The notes: a model not told the origin generated them from the sequence alone. DNA of 64,000 bases from Nannochloris sp. 'desiccata' (GCA_019044685.2 JAGTXX020000014.1:558001-622000); one strand, 5' to 3'; numbered from the stretch's first letter, positions 36,801 to 48,040 are shown. A program made the numbers and translations.

Positions 36801-37239
36801 ATGGAAGGCTCGCGAAAGCCACCAAGCGAGCGTGCGCATTATGAAGTTAAAATCCAAGAAGCCGAGAACGAGATTGCGTCGCTACAACTTAAATTGGACG
36901 GCCAAGCAACGGCGCAACGACTATATGAGTCTTTTAATGCTGATGAGTGCACGAGAGGCGCCTCCTGCAGCCCCGCTGCAAGAAATTTCTGCGCTAGAGA
37001 CTGTAGCATTGGTCGGTGACGGAAATGCAGAGAGTATGTCCTTGTCCTCTTCTTCTTTGCTCTGATTTACATGAGACGATTACGAAGCATAGAGTATAAA
37101 TAAAATGAAATATCGCACATGTCTGCATTCTGCTTTGCAGATGACTCCCCAAATAGCTCTATTTCTGACTCAACGCCGGTAGGGGGCCTCAACTCATCAT
37201 GGAGAGGATGGTTTAATATGAAGAGTAAACTAGATTGAT
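36801..37239 (+). CDS. Possible small spliced coiled-coil protein, model unresolved
   Basis: An ATG at 36801 opens a frame with a heptad-like segment (YEVKIQEAENEIASLQLKL). A final exon, 37141-37239, follows a good TTTGCAG acceptor and ends in SSWRGWFNMKSKLD. The strongest donor (GAGA|GTATGT, 37034) is in a different frame from the ATG. Joining needs either a donor near 37002 or 37011 (GTAGCA or GTCGGT) or one more unseen intron. About 90-105 residues would result. I do not recognise the family. It could also be a decayed gene. Confidence 0.35.
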
Positions 37240-37439
37240 TAAACGCTACATAATAGTAGTTTAACAATAGACGACAGAATAGCGCCGGTTACCGGAGGGT
37301 TCTACTTCAGATGTGGCTGTTAGACAGCTTGGCAGCCATTGGTTGCTGGAGGCTTTTTTTGTATCCCCTCGTGTGTAATACATTAGATTGCGTCTTTTTT
37401 TATGTTTAACAAAAAATACGTAATACGCACAGATATTTA

Positions 37440-38651
37440 CAGTTTAACAAACAATATGAAAACAGAGCAGGAGGAGACAACGTCTTGGATGCCAAAAACG
37501 TCAAGAACGTTGGCGGCTGTGTGGACGCCCCGCTCCGCGCATGCCTCTCTGTAAATACTAAATTCCAATACTGGCCATGCAATGAGGACAGAAATTAAAC
37601 CGATCCGCGAGTCAATTTGATAGCCAGCTAACCCAATGATCAGCCCGACGATTCTGGAACATAGCACCCTATGCTTGCTGGCATTTTTTAGAAGGATCAG
37701 TAGAGAGAGCGTCAAGCTCGGTTGACACATATTCTATCTTGCAGTATGCTTGCGTCAATCAGCTTCTCCGGTTTGAGGGTGGCAGTGTATTGTCTATTTT
37801 CGTGGTCAACCAACCCATCACCTTCCGGCGCTAAAAACGTTATGGTGTTCTCCATACCTTGAAGGAATGCTGCCGAAAGAACAAACACGAAAATTTTAGA
37901 ACGCTTATTTTAGTATACGATACACCTGGATGCAGCACAGGGAAAGGTGTCGCCACGGAAAGACCCACCCAATCAATTAAATAAAATGTTCCGCCCGCCA
38001 TGGATAAAAATACTTCGAGAACTTACCACTGGCAGAAAGTCCATTCCAGGTATGGAGATCACGAAAAAGATGAAGAGTTTCATCTGTTATCCAAGTCAAG
38101 CAGCTATGTGTAGGGGCCGTTGGACCGCAGTTCACTGCACGAGGGGGCACTGTCAACGTCAAGGGCGCCCCGTCTTCATCCTTGCAACGTTTGCACTTGT
38201 AGGCAGGCACCTTGAGATCAAAATTACACCCAGCGCTGAAGACAGTTATATCACGAAACGTCGGATCCTTGAAAACGCTGCTAGGATCTGCTCCATTTAG
38301 GCAACAAGAGTGACCCAACAACACACTATCCATGACGGTGTTCACCTGATCTTGATACATTTCCTGCATGCCCTTGGTGACGCGCTTGCGGAACTCAATC
38401 TTGTCTGCAGTCCATATTTGGTTTTGTTCAGCGTTTGCTGGCCGGATTTTATCGAAAGCAGCTGCTTGTCTAACCATCTTGTCAGTGTGATCATTGTTTT
38501 CATCGACACTTAGAGGATCATTTTCTTCCCTGCTACCTTCTGTCACTGCTCTATCTCTTTTGTGCCTCTTAGATCTGTCCCCAGGAATCACGCGTTTACG
38601 CCGTTCGCGCGTTTGCGGCTCCTTAAACTCTCCAGGTCGCAATTTCAGCAT
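37440..38651 (-). pseudogene. Truncated KDZ (Kyakuja-Dileera-Zisupton) transposase-type gene
   Basis: From the ATG at 38651 two exons (38027-38651 and 37712-37869, GTAAGT donor) give 260 residues. A basic N-terminus is followed by a cysteine-cluster region of the type found in KDZ transposase proteins: HSCC, GCNFDLKVPAYKCKRCKD, then VNCGPTAPTHSC and WITDETLHLF. The reading stops at 37712. In a shifted frame downstream (about 37590-37725) come fragments such as STELDALSTDPSKKCQQ, FQNRRADHW and FNFCPHC, broken by stops. A full KDZ protein is far longer and has a DDE-type core, which is absent here. This is a decayed mobile-element gene; family assignment is from motif pattern and is moderate. 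Confidence 0.55.
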
Positions 38652-39010
38652 TTGAAATTAATCAAGTGGTTTGTCTATATTACACGCATGGATCACCATA
38701 CATACATTACTTGTTGTAGTGAAAACTACTATATTCAAAAGAATGGGGAAATACCTAATTAGTGCCCTTTTTATGCTTCGCAAGTCTGCCAAACCTCCTT
38801 GGTGACGAGAAACGGTTTGGAGACATTCATGATTCGGTGGCCTACCTGGTCTCTTGCGCTCGAAAACCAGATTAGATACGTGTCTTAAAGACAAATTGTT
38901 CATTTTTCTCTCCCGCTATAATCATTAATTTTTGTGTCCTCGACAATTATAGAATCTCTTTGAACGCCTGCGCATCGCGCATTCTTGAAAAGGGCAACGT
39001 TTGCAGTAAA
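38652..39010. promoter_or_regulatory. Region between KDZ relic and ferredoxin C2 gene
   Basis: It includes the ferredoxin gene promoter near 38900-39010. A minus-strand open frame with an AT-hook-like core (KRPGRPP, about 38845) may be more of the transposon relic. It does not splice in frame to the KDZ exon. Confidence 0.35.
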
Positions 39011-39937
39011 ATGTTGAAGACTTGTGCAATTCGTCAGTCTGGCCTTGTCGCACCAGCTGCTACAAATTTGCCCCCTTCCAAGCCACAAAGGTCAGTCATT
39101 GTCCGCTCCACCCCTGACACCAAGGACACGTCTAAAATCGACAAGGGAATAGCAGGTTTAGGCGATGTTCTAGGTCCCATTGGCCTTACCGTTGGCAAAA
39201 GCATGGATAAAAAGGAGAATAAAAAATCTGGTGGCGCACAGATGATGCAAAAAGCAGCAGATGCAGCTGGTGTTAGTCTTGGCCCTATTGGCCTCACAAT
39301 TGGCAGCGACCTCAAGGGATCTTCAGATGAAGACGATGACGATGACGTTGCTCTTCCTCCCCAAAGCATTGCCACGATGACCACCGAAGAATGGAGAGCG
39401 AAATACGAAAAAGACGGTCGTGTAGATTTATGGGCCGAGGAAGAGTTCAACGCAGCTTCACGTCTTGTAGGAGGTCGTGTTGTCCATTTTGGCGGTGTTG
39501 CAGGTGTCCGCTCTGGCGAAGGCCCTAGCGTTAGCAACGCCCCTCGCCACAAAGTAAAAATCAAAAACCATTTCGTCGATCAAGAACTCGAAGTTGAAGT
39601 CCCTGAAGATCGCTATATCTTATTCGAAGCCGAGGAACAGGGCTTATTGTTGCCGTGGGCATGCCGTCTTGGGTGCTGCACCGCCTGCGCTGTCAAAGTA
39701 ATCTCAGGCGAAATGTACCAACCTCACTCATTAGGTGTTAGTAGAGAGTTACGTGAACGTGGATATGCGTTAATGTGTGTTGGTTTCCCACTTACAGACC
39801 TTGAATTAGAGACGGTACCTGAAGATGAAGTTTATGATTTACAATTTGGAAGGGCGTTTGAAGAGCAAGCAACAAATCCAAATGGACCTAATATTGAGAT
39901 TGCTAGTGCAATCGAAGCTGGTGAATATGATGATTAA
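39011..39937 (+). CDS. Ferredoxin C2-like plastid 2Fe-2S protein with N-terminal LGPIGLT repeats
   Basis: A single exon of 308 residues. A transit-like N-terminus (about 1-32) leads to two copies of LGPIGLT(V/I)G at residues 54-62 and 90-98, separated by a Lys-rich linker. An acidic run (DEDDDDD) follows, then a WRAKYEKDGRVDLW segment. The ferredoxin domain occupies about 180-285 with ligands Cys218, Cys223, Cys226 and Cys256 (CX4CX2CX29C). The C-terminal extension with PEDEVYDLQFGRAF is diagnostic of FdC2 rather than photosynthetic ferredoxin. FdC2 proteins carry electrons in the stroma for chlorophyll or plastid metabolism and are low-abundance relatives of ferredoxin (family knowledge). 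The start at 39011 is the first ATG; upstream codons lack one. Confidence 0.9.
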   Translation: MLKTCAIRQSGLVAPAATNLPPSKPQRSVIVRSTPDTKDTSKIDKGIAGLGDVLGPIGLTVGKSMDKKENKKSGGAQMMQKAADAAGVSLGPIGLTIGSDLKGSSDEDDDDDVALPPQSIATMTTEEWRAKYEKDGRVDLWAEEEFNAASRLVGGRVVHFGGVAGVRSGEGPSVSNAPRHKVKIKNHFVDQELEVEVPEDRYILFEAEEQGLLLPWACRLGCCTACAVKVISGEMYQPHSLGVSRELRERGYALMCVGFPLTDLELETVPEDEVYDLQFGRAFEEQATNPNGPNIEIASAIEAGEYDD

Positions 39938-40235
39938 TTAAGCAAATTTAGAAGTTAGTGGATGGATTGTAAATAAAATAGACAGCGTGTTGTTTCGTGT
40001 TGTGTACTAACTAGCTTGTGGAATCAATTTCAATCAATAGATCACTGCAGCGATAACAATTTCAGTAGAATTTAATTTCAAAATAAAAATTTAGTGAATA
40101 TAAAACCCTTCTTTACTGTTGTTGCTTTTCTCATTTTAATTATACTCTTCGAAACCTTATTACAGTTGCTGTAATATATTACAGTCGATCAAATTTACCT
40201 TTTCATAAAATAAAACTTCTTGTGCTTTGAAACGC

Positions 40236-41453
40236 TCAAGAACTTAGTGCGTTCATCCAAGGCAACAAAATTTCATGCACCTCCTCACTCGCCTCGTCCA
40301 TCGGGCAATGCCCGACCCCAGGTAAATGAATAAACTTAGTGTCTATGCTTCTCTTTTCCGGTAAACTCTGGAAATATTTACCTACAGGACCGTCTGAAGG
40401 GGTGAAATTATCAGCGTTGCCCCACAAAAGCAATATAGGAGCGGTTATTTTGGGGATTAAATCTTCAGGACGGGGGCCTGCATGGGTGGGATGTTTTGGG
40501 GGACGATCAAAGATAGGCTAATATATCTATTCGTTAAGAAAAGATGAAGAAATAGAAATATAATAAAACTAGCGTGAGAGGCCCACTATAAGATATATAT
40601 TACCTGGAGGGCCAGTTATGACAGATACAAACGTTTCCAGAGCTCCAAGATCATTGGAAGGTCCATGCAACATAGCTATTAAATCATCATCAACAGCGTT
40701 GGGGTTACGAGGATACACACCTTCTAAAATTTTCTTTAAATTTTCAGTTTGGCGGACATTATCAAATAGACGTCGCGCAAGTTTCGGTTGATTCAATATC
40801 CAATCGATGAGTAAAAATAGAGGCATAGCGAGTTTAATACGCCAATCATCTGATATGGCTTTATTATTCATACCACCAGCGCAGTTGAATAGGACAACTC
40901 CGCTCACACGGTCTGGGATTGTTGAAGCGACCATTAATGTCGCTAAACTGCCGACGCTGTTGCCCATAATAATTGCCGGGGTAGCTTCCCCTATAAATTC
41001 TTGCATGAAATCTCTAATTTGTTGATCCCATAGCTCCATAGAGTAGTCTATGATGGGTTTCTCTGAGTTTCCAAAGCCTAGGAGATCTAGAGCGTAGACT
41101 TTATAGCCTTGTTGAGAGAGAAATGAGATTTGGTTTCTGAAATGGCCTGAAGAGGCGCCAAAGCCATGGACTAATACGACAGGTTTACCACAACCTGCTG
41201 TGACGTAGGCAGTTTTGTAACCATTCCATTGCCAGCTGTGTTTTTGAAAGGAGGAGGGGCCTAGTGTGGCTGCAGCGGTGGGTGGCGTTGGAGAGGATTC
41301 AGCGCTGGCCCGAACATTTAGCTGTGATATTTTCGGTTGAGACCTTGCAGAGATATTCTTAGAGGTAAAGTGAACATACTGTAAGGGGGAGCGGGTGCCG
41401 CTATGGCTCAAAGGTAGACAAGCTGATCTGGTGGATTGCAGAGATTGCAACAT
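40236..41453 (-). CDS. Plastid alpha/beta-hydrolase (pheophytinase-like subfamily)
   Basis: Two exons, 40604-41453 and 40236-40477, give 363 residues; the joint reads TGPPG-PRPEDLIPKI. A transit peptide of about 50-60 residues precedes the hydrolase fold. The oxyanion segment is VLVHGFGASSGHFR. The nucleophile elbow is GNSVGS. The acid lies in LLLWGNADNFTP and the histidine in PGVGHCPMDEA, so the triad is complete. The GHCPxDE ending and LDLLGFGNSEKP are typical of the plastid group that includes pheophytinase and related esterases. The substrate is not determined by sequence; chlorophyll-derived or lipid esters are candidates. Confidence 0.85.
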
Positions 41454-41773
41454 GGTCTCTTTTTCCCTTGGAAGTAGGCAACAGACGGTATTTATTCGTG
41501 TGAAGTGGGTTTTACCGAGTCCATAAAAGTTTAAAATGTGGTGTGTTGTTGCTTAGATTGTGGGTATTGATCACTGGGTAGGAAATATCTTGCCAAGTTG
41601 GTCGCAAAATTAGTCCACTTTTCAGGACGATTCCCCAAACACAGCCAGTCTTTAATAATTTTATAGACAATATATAGCCACACTATCTTCACTGATTAGG
41701 CTCCCTTATCCTGTTGTACCATTGATTTCATTTAATAGCTTTCGGGACTATTTTTTTGCATCCCTAAAGAACA
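41454..41773. promoter_or_regulatory. Divergent promoter region between hydrolase and RRM gene
   Basis: 320 bases between opposite start codons; both promoters must lie here. No further feature recognised. Confidence 0.4.
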
Positions 41774-43246
41774 ATGGAGCGAGAAAGCGGGCGTTATGGT
41801 GGTGCCCAAGGCGGAAACAGAGGCATACCTGGGGCCCAAAGGACTCCGCCAAAGGTGCGACAGGTTTCTAACTTCTAGAATTGCTTTTATCGCAGATTGA
41901 TGCCGAAATAGCACTCGGATCTTCTATGCTTTTTGATTTAATGATGTATTGGAAAATCCAATTTACTAATTTGGAAGTATTCCATCTATTTTCCCTCCAA
42001 TATACAGTTTGTACCGGGGAAAATATTTATAGGAGGCATGTCCCCCGACACCAACACCGAATCGCTTCAGTCATACTGCGGCCAATGGGGCGAACTCACA
42101 GACGTCCACATCATGATGGGTAAAACATACGGATTCGTCACATTTACCGACCCAAAAAACGCCCAACAATTCCTAGACACCAGAGAACACGTCATCAATG
42201 GCAAACAAGTTGATGCAAAAGCAGCGGTCCCAAAAGACCAAGGTGGTGGTCGTATGACGAAAAAGATGTTTGTAGGTGGCACAATAGATATCACAGATGC
42301 AGAATTTAGGGAATATTTCTCCAGATTTGGTAGAATCGACGATGCCACAATTTTAAGAAAACCCGATGGTTCATCCCGTGGCTATGGATTTGTCACCTTT
42401 GAAGATGAAATCTCAGTTGAAAAATGTCTGGTTCAGGAGCACGAATTAAATGGACACGCTTTAGATTGTAAGAGAGCTAATCCAAAGGATAAAGATGGAG
42501 GTCCTGGTGGACAACATCGAATGGGCGGTGGAGGCATGGGTGGCGGTGCGATGGGCGGTGGACACCCAAATCAAATGATGGGTGGACAACAAGGAATGAT
42601 GGGTGGTATGAATCCAATGATGGGTATGATGGGTGGACCCGGTATGGGTATGATGTACCCTATGGGAGCTATGGGAGGTATGAACCCAATGGCCGCTAAC
42701 ATGATGGGCGGCGGCGGCGGTGGTGGTGGTCATGGTGGAGGTGGCCGGGGAGACAACCAGCCTGAATGGAATTGTAATCAATGCGGAAACACGAATTTTG
42801 GATGGAGACAATATTGCAATAAATGCAAGCAAATGCGACCAGGTGGTGGCGGTGGTGGTCATGGCGCTAGTCCCAATGCTATGATGGGTGGTGGTGTTCA
42901 AGGCGGTATGATGATGAATCCTAACGCTGCAAATATGGCCTCTATGCAAATACCTATGGGTATGATGGGTGGCATGAACCCAATGGCTGCTAACATGATG
43001 GGTGCCGGCGTTGGTGGGATGGGCGGTGCAGGAGTAGGTGGTGTAGGTATGCCTAATATGATGGGTGCAGCAGGTATGGGGATGGGTATGATGCCTGGAA
43101 TGGATGGTACCATGGGAGGAATGATGGGTGGCGGTGGAGGTGGACAAGGCGGTGGTGGTGGTGATGCTGGTCAAGATGGAGGTTATGGTCGTAGGATGGG
43201 AGGAAGGGGGAATGGAAATGGTCAAGCGAGATTTAGACCGTATTAG
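41774..43246 (+). CDS. hnRNP-like RNA-binding protein: two RRMs, RanBP2 zinc finger, Gly/Met-rich tail
   Basis: Exon 1 (41774-41854) and exon 2 (42008-43246) give 439 residues. RRM1 has RNP2 KIFIGGM and RNP1 KTYGFVTF. RRM2 has RNP2 KMFVGGT and RNP1 SRGYGFVTF. A Gly/Met-rich stretch surrounds a RanBP2-type zinc finger (WNCNQCGNTNFGWRQYCNKC), and another Gly/Met-rich stretch forms the tail. Tandem RRMs of this type resemble Musashi/DAZAP1/hnRNP A proteins; the embedded zinc finger is more unusual. The likely role is mRNA binding in nucleus or cytoplasm, and the low-complexity parts suggest condensate formation (inference). Repeated ATGGGTGG-like codons make the 3' half repetitive at DNA level. 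Confidence 0.9.
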
Positions 43247-44426
43247 AATTGTAGTAGAACCACCGATTCCGGATTTAGAGTTGAAAAATTTAGAGTAATT
43301 TCAGGTTAGTTGGAGATATTCTATTTGGACGCTACGCTATGTATGCTGCGTTTTTTTGTATTTTTCCAATTTGCTCTTCTTTCTCAACTTTTTTAATTTC
43401 ATCTTCTTCTTGCAGATGGCATGGAATCTCTTCACACACCGACATCAATGCTAGTGTATCGCAAAGTTGTGTTGTGTTTTCTTTCCTTTTCTGGTTTGAA
43501 AGGCTGTTTCCTTTGTTTTGGGGAACTGGCTGGCTCTCCATATTTCTGCAGTAGTTTTAGGAAAGCTTTTTTCTTTCTTTAGTCAGCAGAACAAATAAAT
43601 GAAGCCTCATTTTATTGTATCTTTAGTTTTTTTCCCATTTGCACTCTCAACCGGTAGTCTTCGTAGTTTTCTACCTCTCCTTTTTAAGAAAATCACACCG
43701 ACATGTTTGAATGTTCAAAATATTAATTAGTTGTTCATTTATTTGTTGAATCGAAAGGGCTCTCTTTTGAGATTTATATGCACAGTAGAGTCCCAGTTGG
43801 TAGTTTTAGGTTTCAGATACCACAGAGCTTCTCTCTTTTCTACTAGCTTCAATACGACACAGAATCAAAAGTTTCGACACGTCAGCTGTCCTTTCAGCAG
43901 GGCAGAAGGGAGAAAATACTATATATCATGAAATCAGACCTCCGGTGCAGTCTTTAGTCTTTCTCAAATTATTATACTATGAAAATACTATATATATTTA
44001 CCCAAACAAATCAGTTTTCACGATTTTTCTTGTTGCACTTGCAGTTTTGCTCTTGAACTCCTGTTAGCAGCGTTCACCTAGCAATTTCGAATCCCCTTAC
44101 AGACTTTATTATTTCTTTATACTCAGACAATATTCCTTCAATACATATTATTTTATTTCTAAGAAAACTTCTGGCGCTTTGCGCCTGCTCAGTCAGGTAT
44201 TTTTGTACCATTGTATTTCCACCCCCCACCTATTTCCTTTCTCAAGCTTCCGTTAACCAGTATTGACCCTTATTATTGTTATTTATCATTGTATTTATCA
44301 TGCGGTGCTCTTAAACATGTATTATTGTCTACTGACTGAATATATAAAAACCCATGTACCCAATAAATTAAGATTGTATTTTTTCTGTGTAAAAATCCCG
44401 CTTCTTTCTTCCTCGAACAATCCAAG
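43247..44426. other. 1.2 kb convergent intergenic region
   Basis: It contains the 3' UTRs of the RRM gene and the methyltransferase gene. Pyrimidine-rich and AT-rich with no long ORF. A small perfect hairpin, GGCGC-TTT-GCGCC, lies at about 44173-44185. Two ATACTATATAT stretches occur at 43917 and 43986. I see no gene. Confidence 0.45.
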
Positions 44427-45347
44427 CTAAACTTTCACCGCAGTAATACTCAACACCAAATCCCCTACATACTTATCCACTCTCTCTATTCTCAATCCAG
44501 CATTTTCAACTAATTTAATCACATCTTGATTCCAAACACAGCCTTTGCCCATGGACGCCACCTGAGCAGCGGTGATATCTTGATACCACCCTAGTACCGG
44601 AGAAGTACTTCTGGAATGTTCCAAAAGCAGTACTTTCCCACCTGGTCGTACAACCCGTGTCATGCTACGTAACGCAGCAGCAGGATCTGGGAATACACAC
44701 AGGCTAAATGTATCTACGACTGAATCAAAACTATTGTCTGGAAAGGGCAAAGTGGCGATGTCTGCTTGCTGGAAAAAAAGAAAAGAATTGGAAGATCTAG
44801 AACTAGAACTAGAGGTAGAAGAGCTAGGGAATTGTAGAAAAGTAGCTTTGAGTTGTGCTTGACGTAGCATCCCAGGGGAGAGGTCTATCGCTGTAAAAGA
44901 ACGCACATTTTTTAAATTATAATATTGCAAATTCAACCCGGTGCCGACGGCAGTCTCCAGGACGTCGCCTGTCGCCTCTTGTAGTAAAGCCTTGCGTTGA
45001 TCGGGAAAGCCTAAAGCATCAGCGACGACACCTCCATCGAGATCGTCATAGTTTTTAGCGTATTGATTGTAGCTCTTTTTGATGTCAGTTGTGGAAGAAG
45101 ATGAGTCAACTGACGGTGGCTGCGGGGAATTAACTGTTCTTGCACTGCTATTCTTTGTAAGAGAAGGGTAAGCGACCATTGCGGTTGAGATGCAGATCAT
45201 TAATTTTCTTCTTCCTGCTGGAATGATATCCTGTGCTGGTTTATTTTGCAAAATACTGTGTGCAACATGAATGTCATTCACATGTCTTGATCGCGGGTGG
45301 ATACCTCCTGGTGAGGGATTTCCTTTGGCTGCGTGTGCTGGCTTCAT
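44427..45347 (-). CDS. SAM-dependent methyltransferase (type 11, OMS1/METTL7-like) with targeting sequence
   Basis: A single exon of 306 residues. The first 70 or so residues are basic and Ser-rich, consistent with organelle targeting. The domain begins SYNQYAKNYDDLDG. Motif I is VLETAVGTGLNLQYY. Motif post-I is AIDLSPGMLRQA. Motif II/III are DSVVDTFSLCVFPDP and LRSMTRVVRPGGKVLLLEHSRS. This pattern (GTGxNxxYY, LCxxxDP, EH) matches small-molecule methyltransferases related to UbiE/COQ5 and yeast OMS1. The substrate is unknown. A Ser/Arg-rich insertion at about residues 165-180 is low-complexity. Confidence 0.85.
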   Translation of the reverse strand: MKPAHAAKGNPSPGGIHPRSRHVNDIHVAHSILQNKPAQDIIPAGRRKLMICISTAMVAYPSLTKNSSARTVNSPQPPSVDSSSSTTDIKKSYNQYAKNYDDLDGGVVADALGFPDQRKALLQEATGDVLETAVGTGLNLQYYNLKNVRSFTAIDLSPGMLRQAQLKATFLQFPSSSTSSSSSRSSNSFLFFQQADIATLPFPDNSFDSVVDTFSLCVFPDPAAALRSMTRVVRPGGKVLLLEHSRSTSPVLGWYQDITAAQVASMGKGCVWNQDVIKLVENAGLRIERVDKYVGDLVLSITAVKV

Positions 45348-45752
45348 CGCGAAGACGATTTTTATGAATTTTATAGTGATAAAGTTATGAATCTTCGTAT
45401 ATTAGTAATTATCACAAGTTTTGAAAAGTATGTTTTTTTTTCATCCAGGACAAGTTGATGGGGGGTCATTCAAAAAGGAACTTAGACAGAAGCACACTTC
45501 GATGGAAAGAGATCTAATAAATAGAAACATAGAGAGATAGTATGCTGATGGTCAAATTGGAATATCATCGTACTTGGAAGTATGAAAACAAGAAAAGGAA
45601 AAAGAGGGCGGTCAAAAAATGTTTTTTTTTTAAGAGAAAGTTCCGCCGTTTCCTGATTCATTTTTAGTGGATCCTCTTTGCAATAACCAGCAGCAGCAGC
45701 AGCATATTTTATTTTAAAATCTAGAGACGGATAATATTGAAATAGAGATTCT
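45348..45752. other. Intergenic region: methyltransferase promoter and CDPK 3' UTR
   Basis: 405 bases between two minus-strand genes. A short CAG run (about 45690-45704) and homopolymer T/A runs are present; no gene is seen. Confidence 0.4.
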
Positions 45753-47572
45753 CTAAACCATAGCATGCCCTGCCTTATAAGGGTTCAACTCTCCACGGGG
45801 GTTGGTCGCCATCGTGCCTGCCTTGGCCAACTCTTGAGCAGCGCTCGTTCCTTGCTGAGCCAAAATCATGGTGCAGAACTCATCATAATCAATCTCCCCA
45901 TTTCCATCCTTATCGACCTCACTGACAATCTTCATAAGCTCTTCTTCCTCAAGCTTGATCACTCCACCAGCGAGTGCCTGGCGCAATTCCTCCAACGAGA
46001 TCATGCCATCACCATTGGTGTCGAAATGAGTAAAGGCAGCGCGGAGAGTAGCTTCACTTTCAAGCTGTTGTCTGCTTAATGTAGCAGCCAAGAACTCTTC
46101 GTACTCAATAGTACCATTGGCATCGACATCTATTAAACTGATCAAGGAGTCTACATCTTCCTTTTTCAATGAAGTTCCCTTTTTACTAAGAGCTTCCTGT
46201 AATTCCAACGCAGTAATAGTTCCGCTTTTATCGGTATCAATAGCCTCGAAAATAGCACGAAGACCAGCAATTTCATCAGCAGGCATAGCAGTGGCAATAA
46301 TCTTCATAGCTTCCTTCTTCAATTTGTTCATGCCAGCAAAGGCATTGAGACGGTTGAGAATGGCATTACCCAAGGGCTTGTCGGAAGCAATTCCGTGTTC
46401 CTTCATCCAAGGGTGCTTTAAAATTTCATCGGCCTTGGCGCGTTTGGCAGGGTTTCTCTCAAGCATGAGACGGACGCAATCCTTGGCAGCATCGGAAACG
46501 GTAGGCCAAGGGTCACTTTCAAAGTCCAGATCAGATTTTAAAATGGATTCGAAAATCTGAGTTTCGGTATCTCCCCAGAAAGGAGGGACACCGGAAAGAA
46601 GGATGTAGAGGATCACACCGCAAGACCAGATATCAGCTTCAGGGCCATAACGCTTGCGAAGGACCTCGGGGGCGACGTAATAGGCAGAACCAACGACGTC
46701 GGAGAATTGCTGACCGGGCTTGAAAAAGACGGAAAGACCGAAATCCGTGCAGAGAATGCGAGCATTGTCAGCATCAGATTCAAGCAAGAAGTTCTCAGGC
46801 TTGAGATCACGGTGAATAACGTTCATGCTGTGGCAATGAGCAACAACAGAGACGATGGTTCGGATGAGAGAGGCTGCATCCTTTTCAGAGTAGTTTCCAC
46901 GCTTGACAATAGCATCGAAAAGCTCACCACCAGCGCAGAGATCCATGACAAGATGGACATTCTGCTTGTCCTCGAAGGTATCACGAAGGTAGGTGATATT
47001 GGGGTGGCCTTTCAAGTGATGCATGATCTGAACCTCACGCTGGACATCTTCGATATCCTCATTGCATGTAAGCTTGCGTTTAGCAATAGATTTGCATGCA
47101 AAGGTAGAGCGCTCTTTTTTGGATTCGGCGAGACGGGTAGTACCGAATTGGCCACGGCCTAAAACCTTGCCAAGATTATAATCAGAGGTGACCTCCTGCA
47201 GTTTAGGAAAATTTGAAAGCGGAAAAGTATCGTGAGATCTAAAAGCAAACACAAGACGTAGAGAGCAATCCAATTTAGAAGAGAGCAACTCATTAGCAGG
47301 ACACACCACATCCTACTCGAGAAGCAAATCAGCACTAATCCTTTTGCCCAACAATACTTACAGAGAAACCCTTTCCTAAAACCTCGGGAGCTTTGCTAGC
47401 ACCAGCTTTAGAAGTGGCGACGCTCTGCAGAAGGAAAACAAATAAACGAGGTTCATTTTCTGGAGTATAAAAAATGATGGCCTCGATTCAGACCACACTT
47501 AAGCGTGCATATTAATCTTACCGCGGACTTTGGCTCGTCGATATCAGCAGGTTTACTAGAACCGCAACCCAT
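45753..47572 (-). CDS. Calcium-dependent protein kinase (CDPK)
   Basis: Three exons, 47522-47572, 47362-47424 and 45753-47195, all phase 0, give 518 residues. The N-terminus MGCGSS is a myristoylation and likely palmitoylation signal, so membrane attachment is expected. The kinase domain starts YNLGKVLGRGQFG and has HRDLKPEN and DFGLSVFF with VAPEVL. An autoinhibitory junction follows (MNKLKKEAMKIIA). Four EF hands are intact: DTDKSGTITALEL, DVDANGTIEYEEF, DTNGDGMISLEEL and DKDGNGEIDYDEF. CDPKs are calcium sensor-kinases of plants, green algae and alveolates. The small 5' exons explain why the largest open frame starts without the myristoylation site. Confidence 0.96.
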
Positions 47573-48040
47573 CTTGTCAATTTCAGTAAGCAAAAGTCTT
47601 TGAGCAAAATCAAACCTCCTAGATTTGCTTGATGGACAAGCACGGACCTTGTAGAAATTGAACCTGTTGTGGATCAAGCTGAGAAGATAATTTGTGAGAG
47701 AAATTGATTAAAGCAGGGCTCTTAGAAGGTAAATCTAGGAGGGCGGGTACATGTAAGAAAAAAGATCGGTAGCCCCAAAAAGGTGGGTAGCTGATACGGA
47801 ATAGTAATGATAGGCTAGGTACCCAGTTTTATCATCGAATCAAGCAATCAGCCTCCCAAATTCAGCATGCAGTGGCATTACCGTTTGAAGAGCAGACTCA
47901 GGAAAAACCAAGCTAGAATTCTTCTTGGTGCTTGGTCGTGTTATCATTTCACCGCCACTCTGGCAACTTGTACTTTATGTCGCCAATTTTACATGTCATC
48001 TGCTCGTTTAGGTTAGAATTAACTATTCCTATTTTTTAAA
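47573..48040. promoter_or_regulatory. Divergent promoter region between CDPK and ASCH-domain gene
   Basis: 468 bases between opposite ATGs; both promoters and 5' UTRs lie here. No TATA box stands out. Confidence 0.4.

Noticed and set aside
38658..38903. Minus-strand ORF with an AT-hook-like KRPGRPP as an upstream exon of the KDZ gene
   Set aside because: No acceptor before 38651 keeps the reading frame; it may be other relic sequence.
39034..39564. Antisense ORF of 176 codons under ferredoxin C2
   Set aside because: It overlaps the conserved ferredoxin gene; no independent motif.
42461..43225. Long antisense ORF rich in His, Thr and Ser
   Set aside because: It mirrors the Gly/Met-rich repeat of the RRM gene on the opposite strand and has no splice or homology support.
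44173..44185. Small GGCGC-TTT-GCGCC hairpin as a terminator
   Set aside because: Nuclear eukaryotic genes do not use such terminators, and a five-base stem is easily found by chance.
47307..47309. Start of the CDPK at the beginning of the long open frame
   Set aside because: That stretch is intron; the spliced start gives MGCGSS, a proper myristoylation signal, and continuous reading into the kinase domain.
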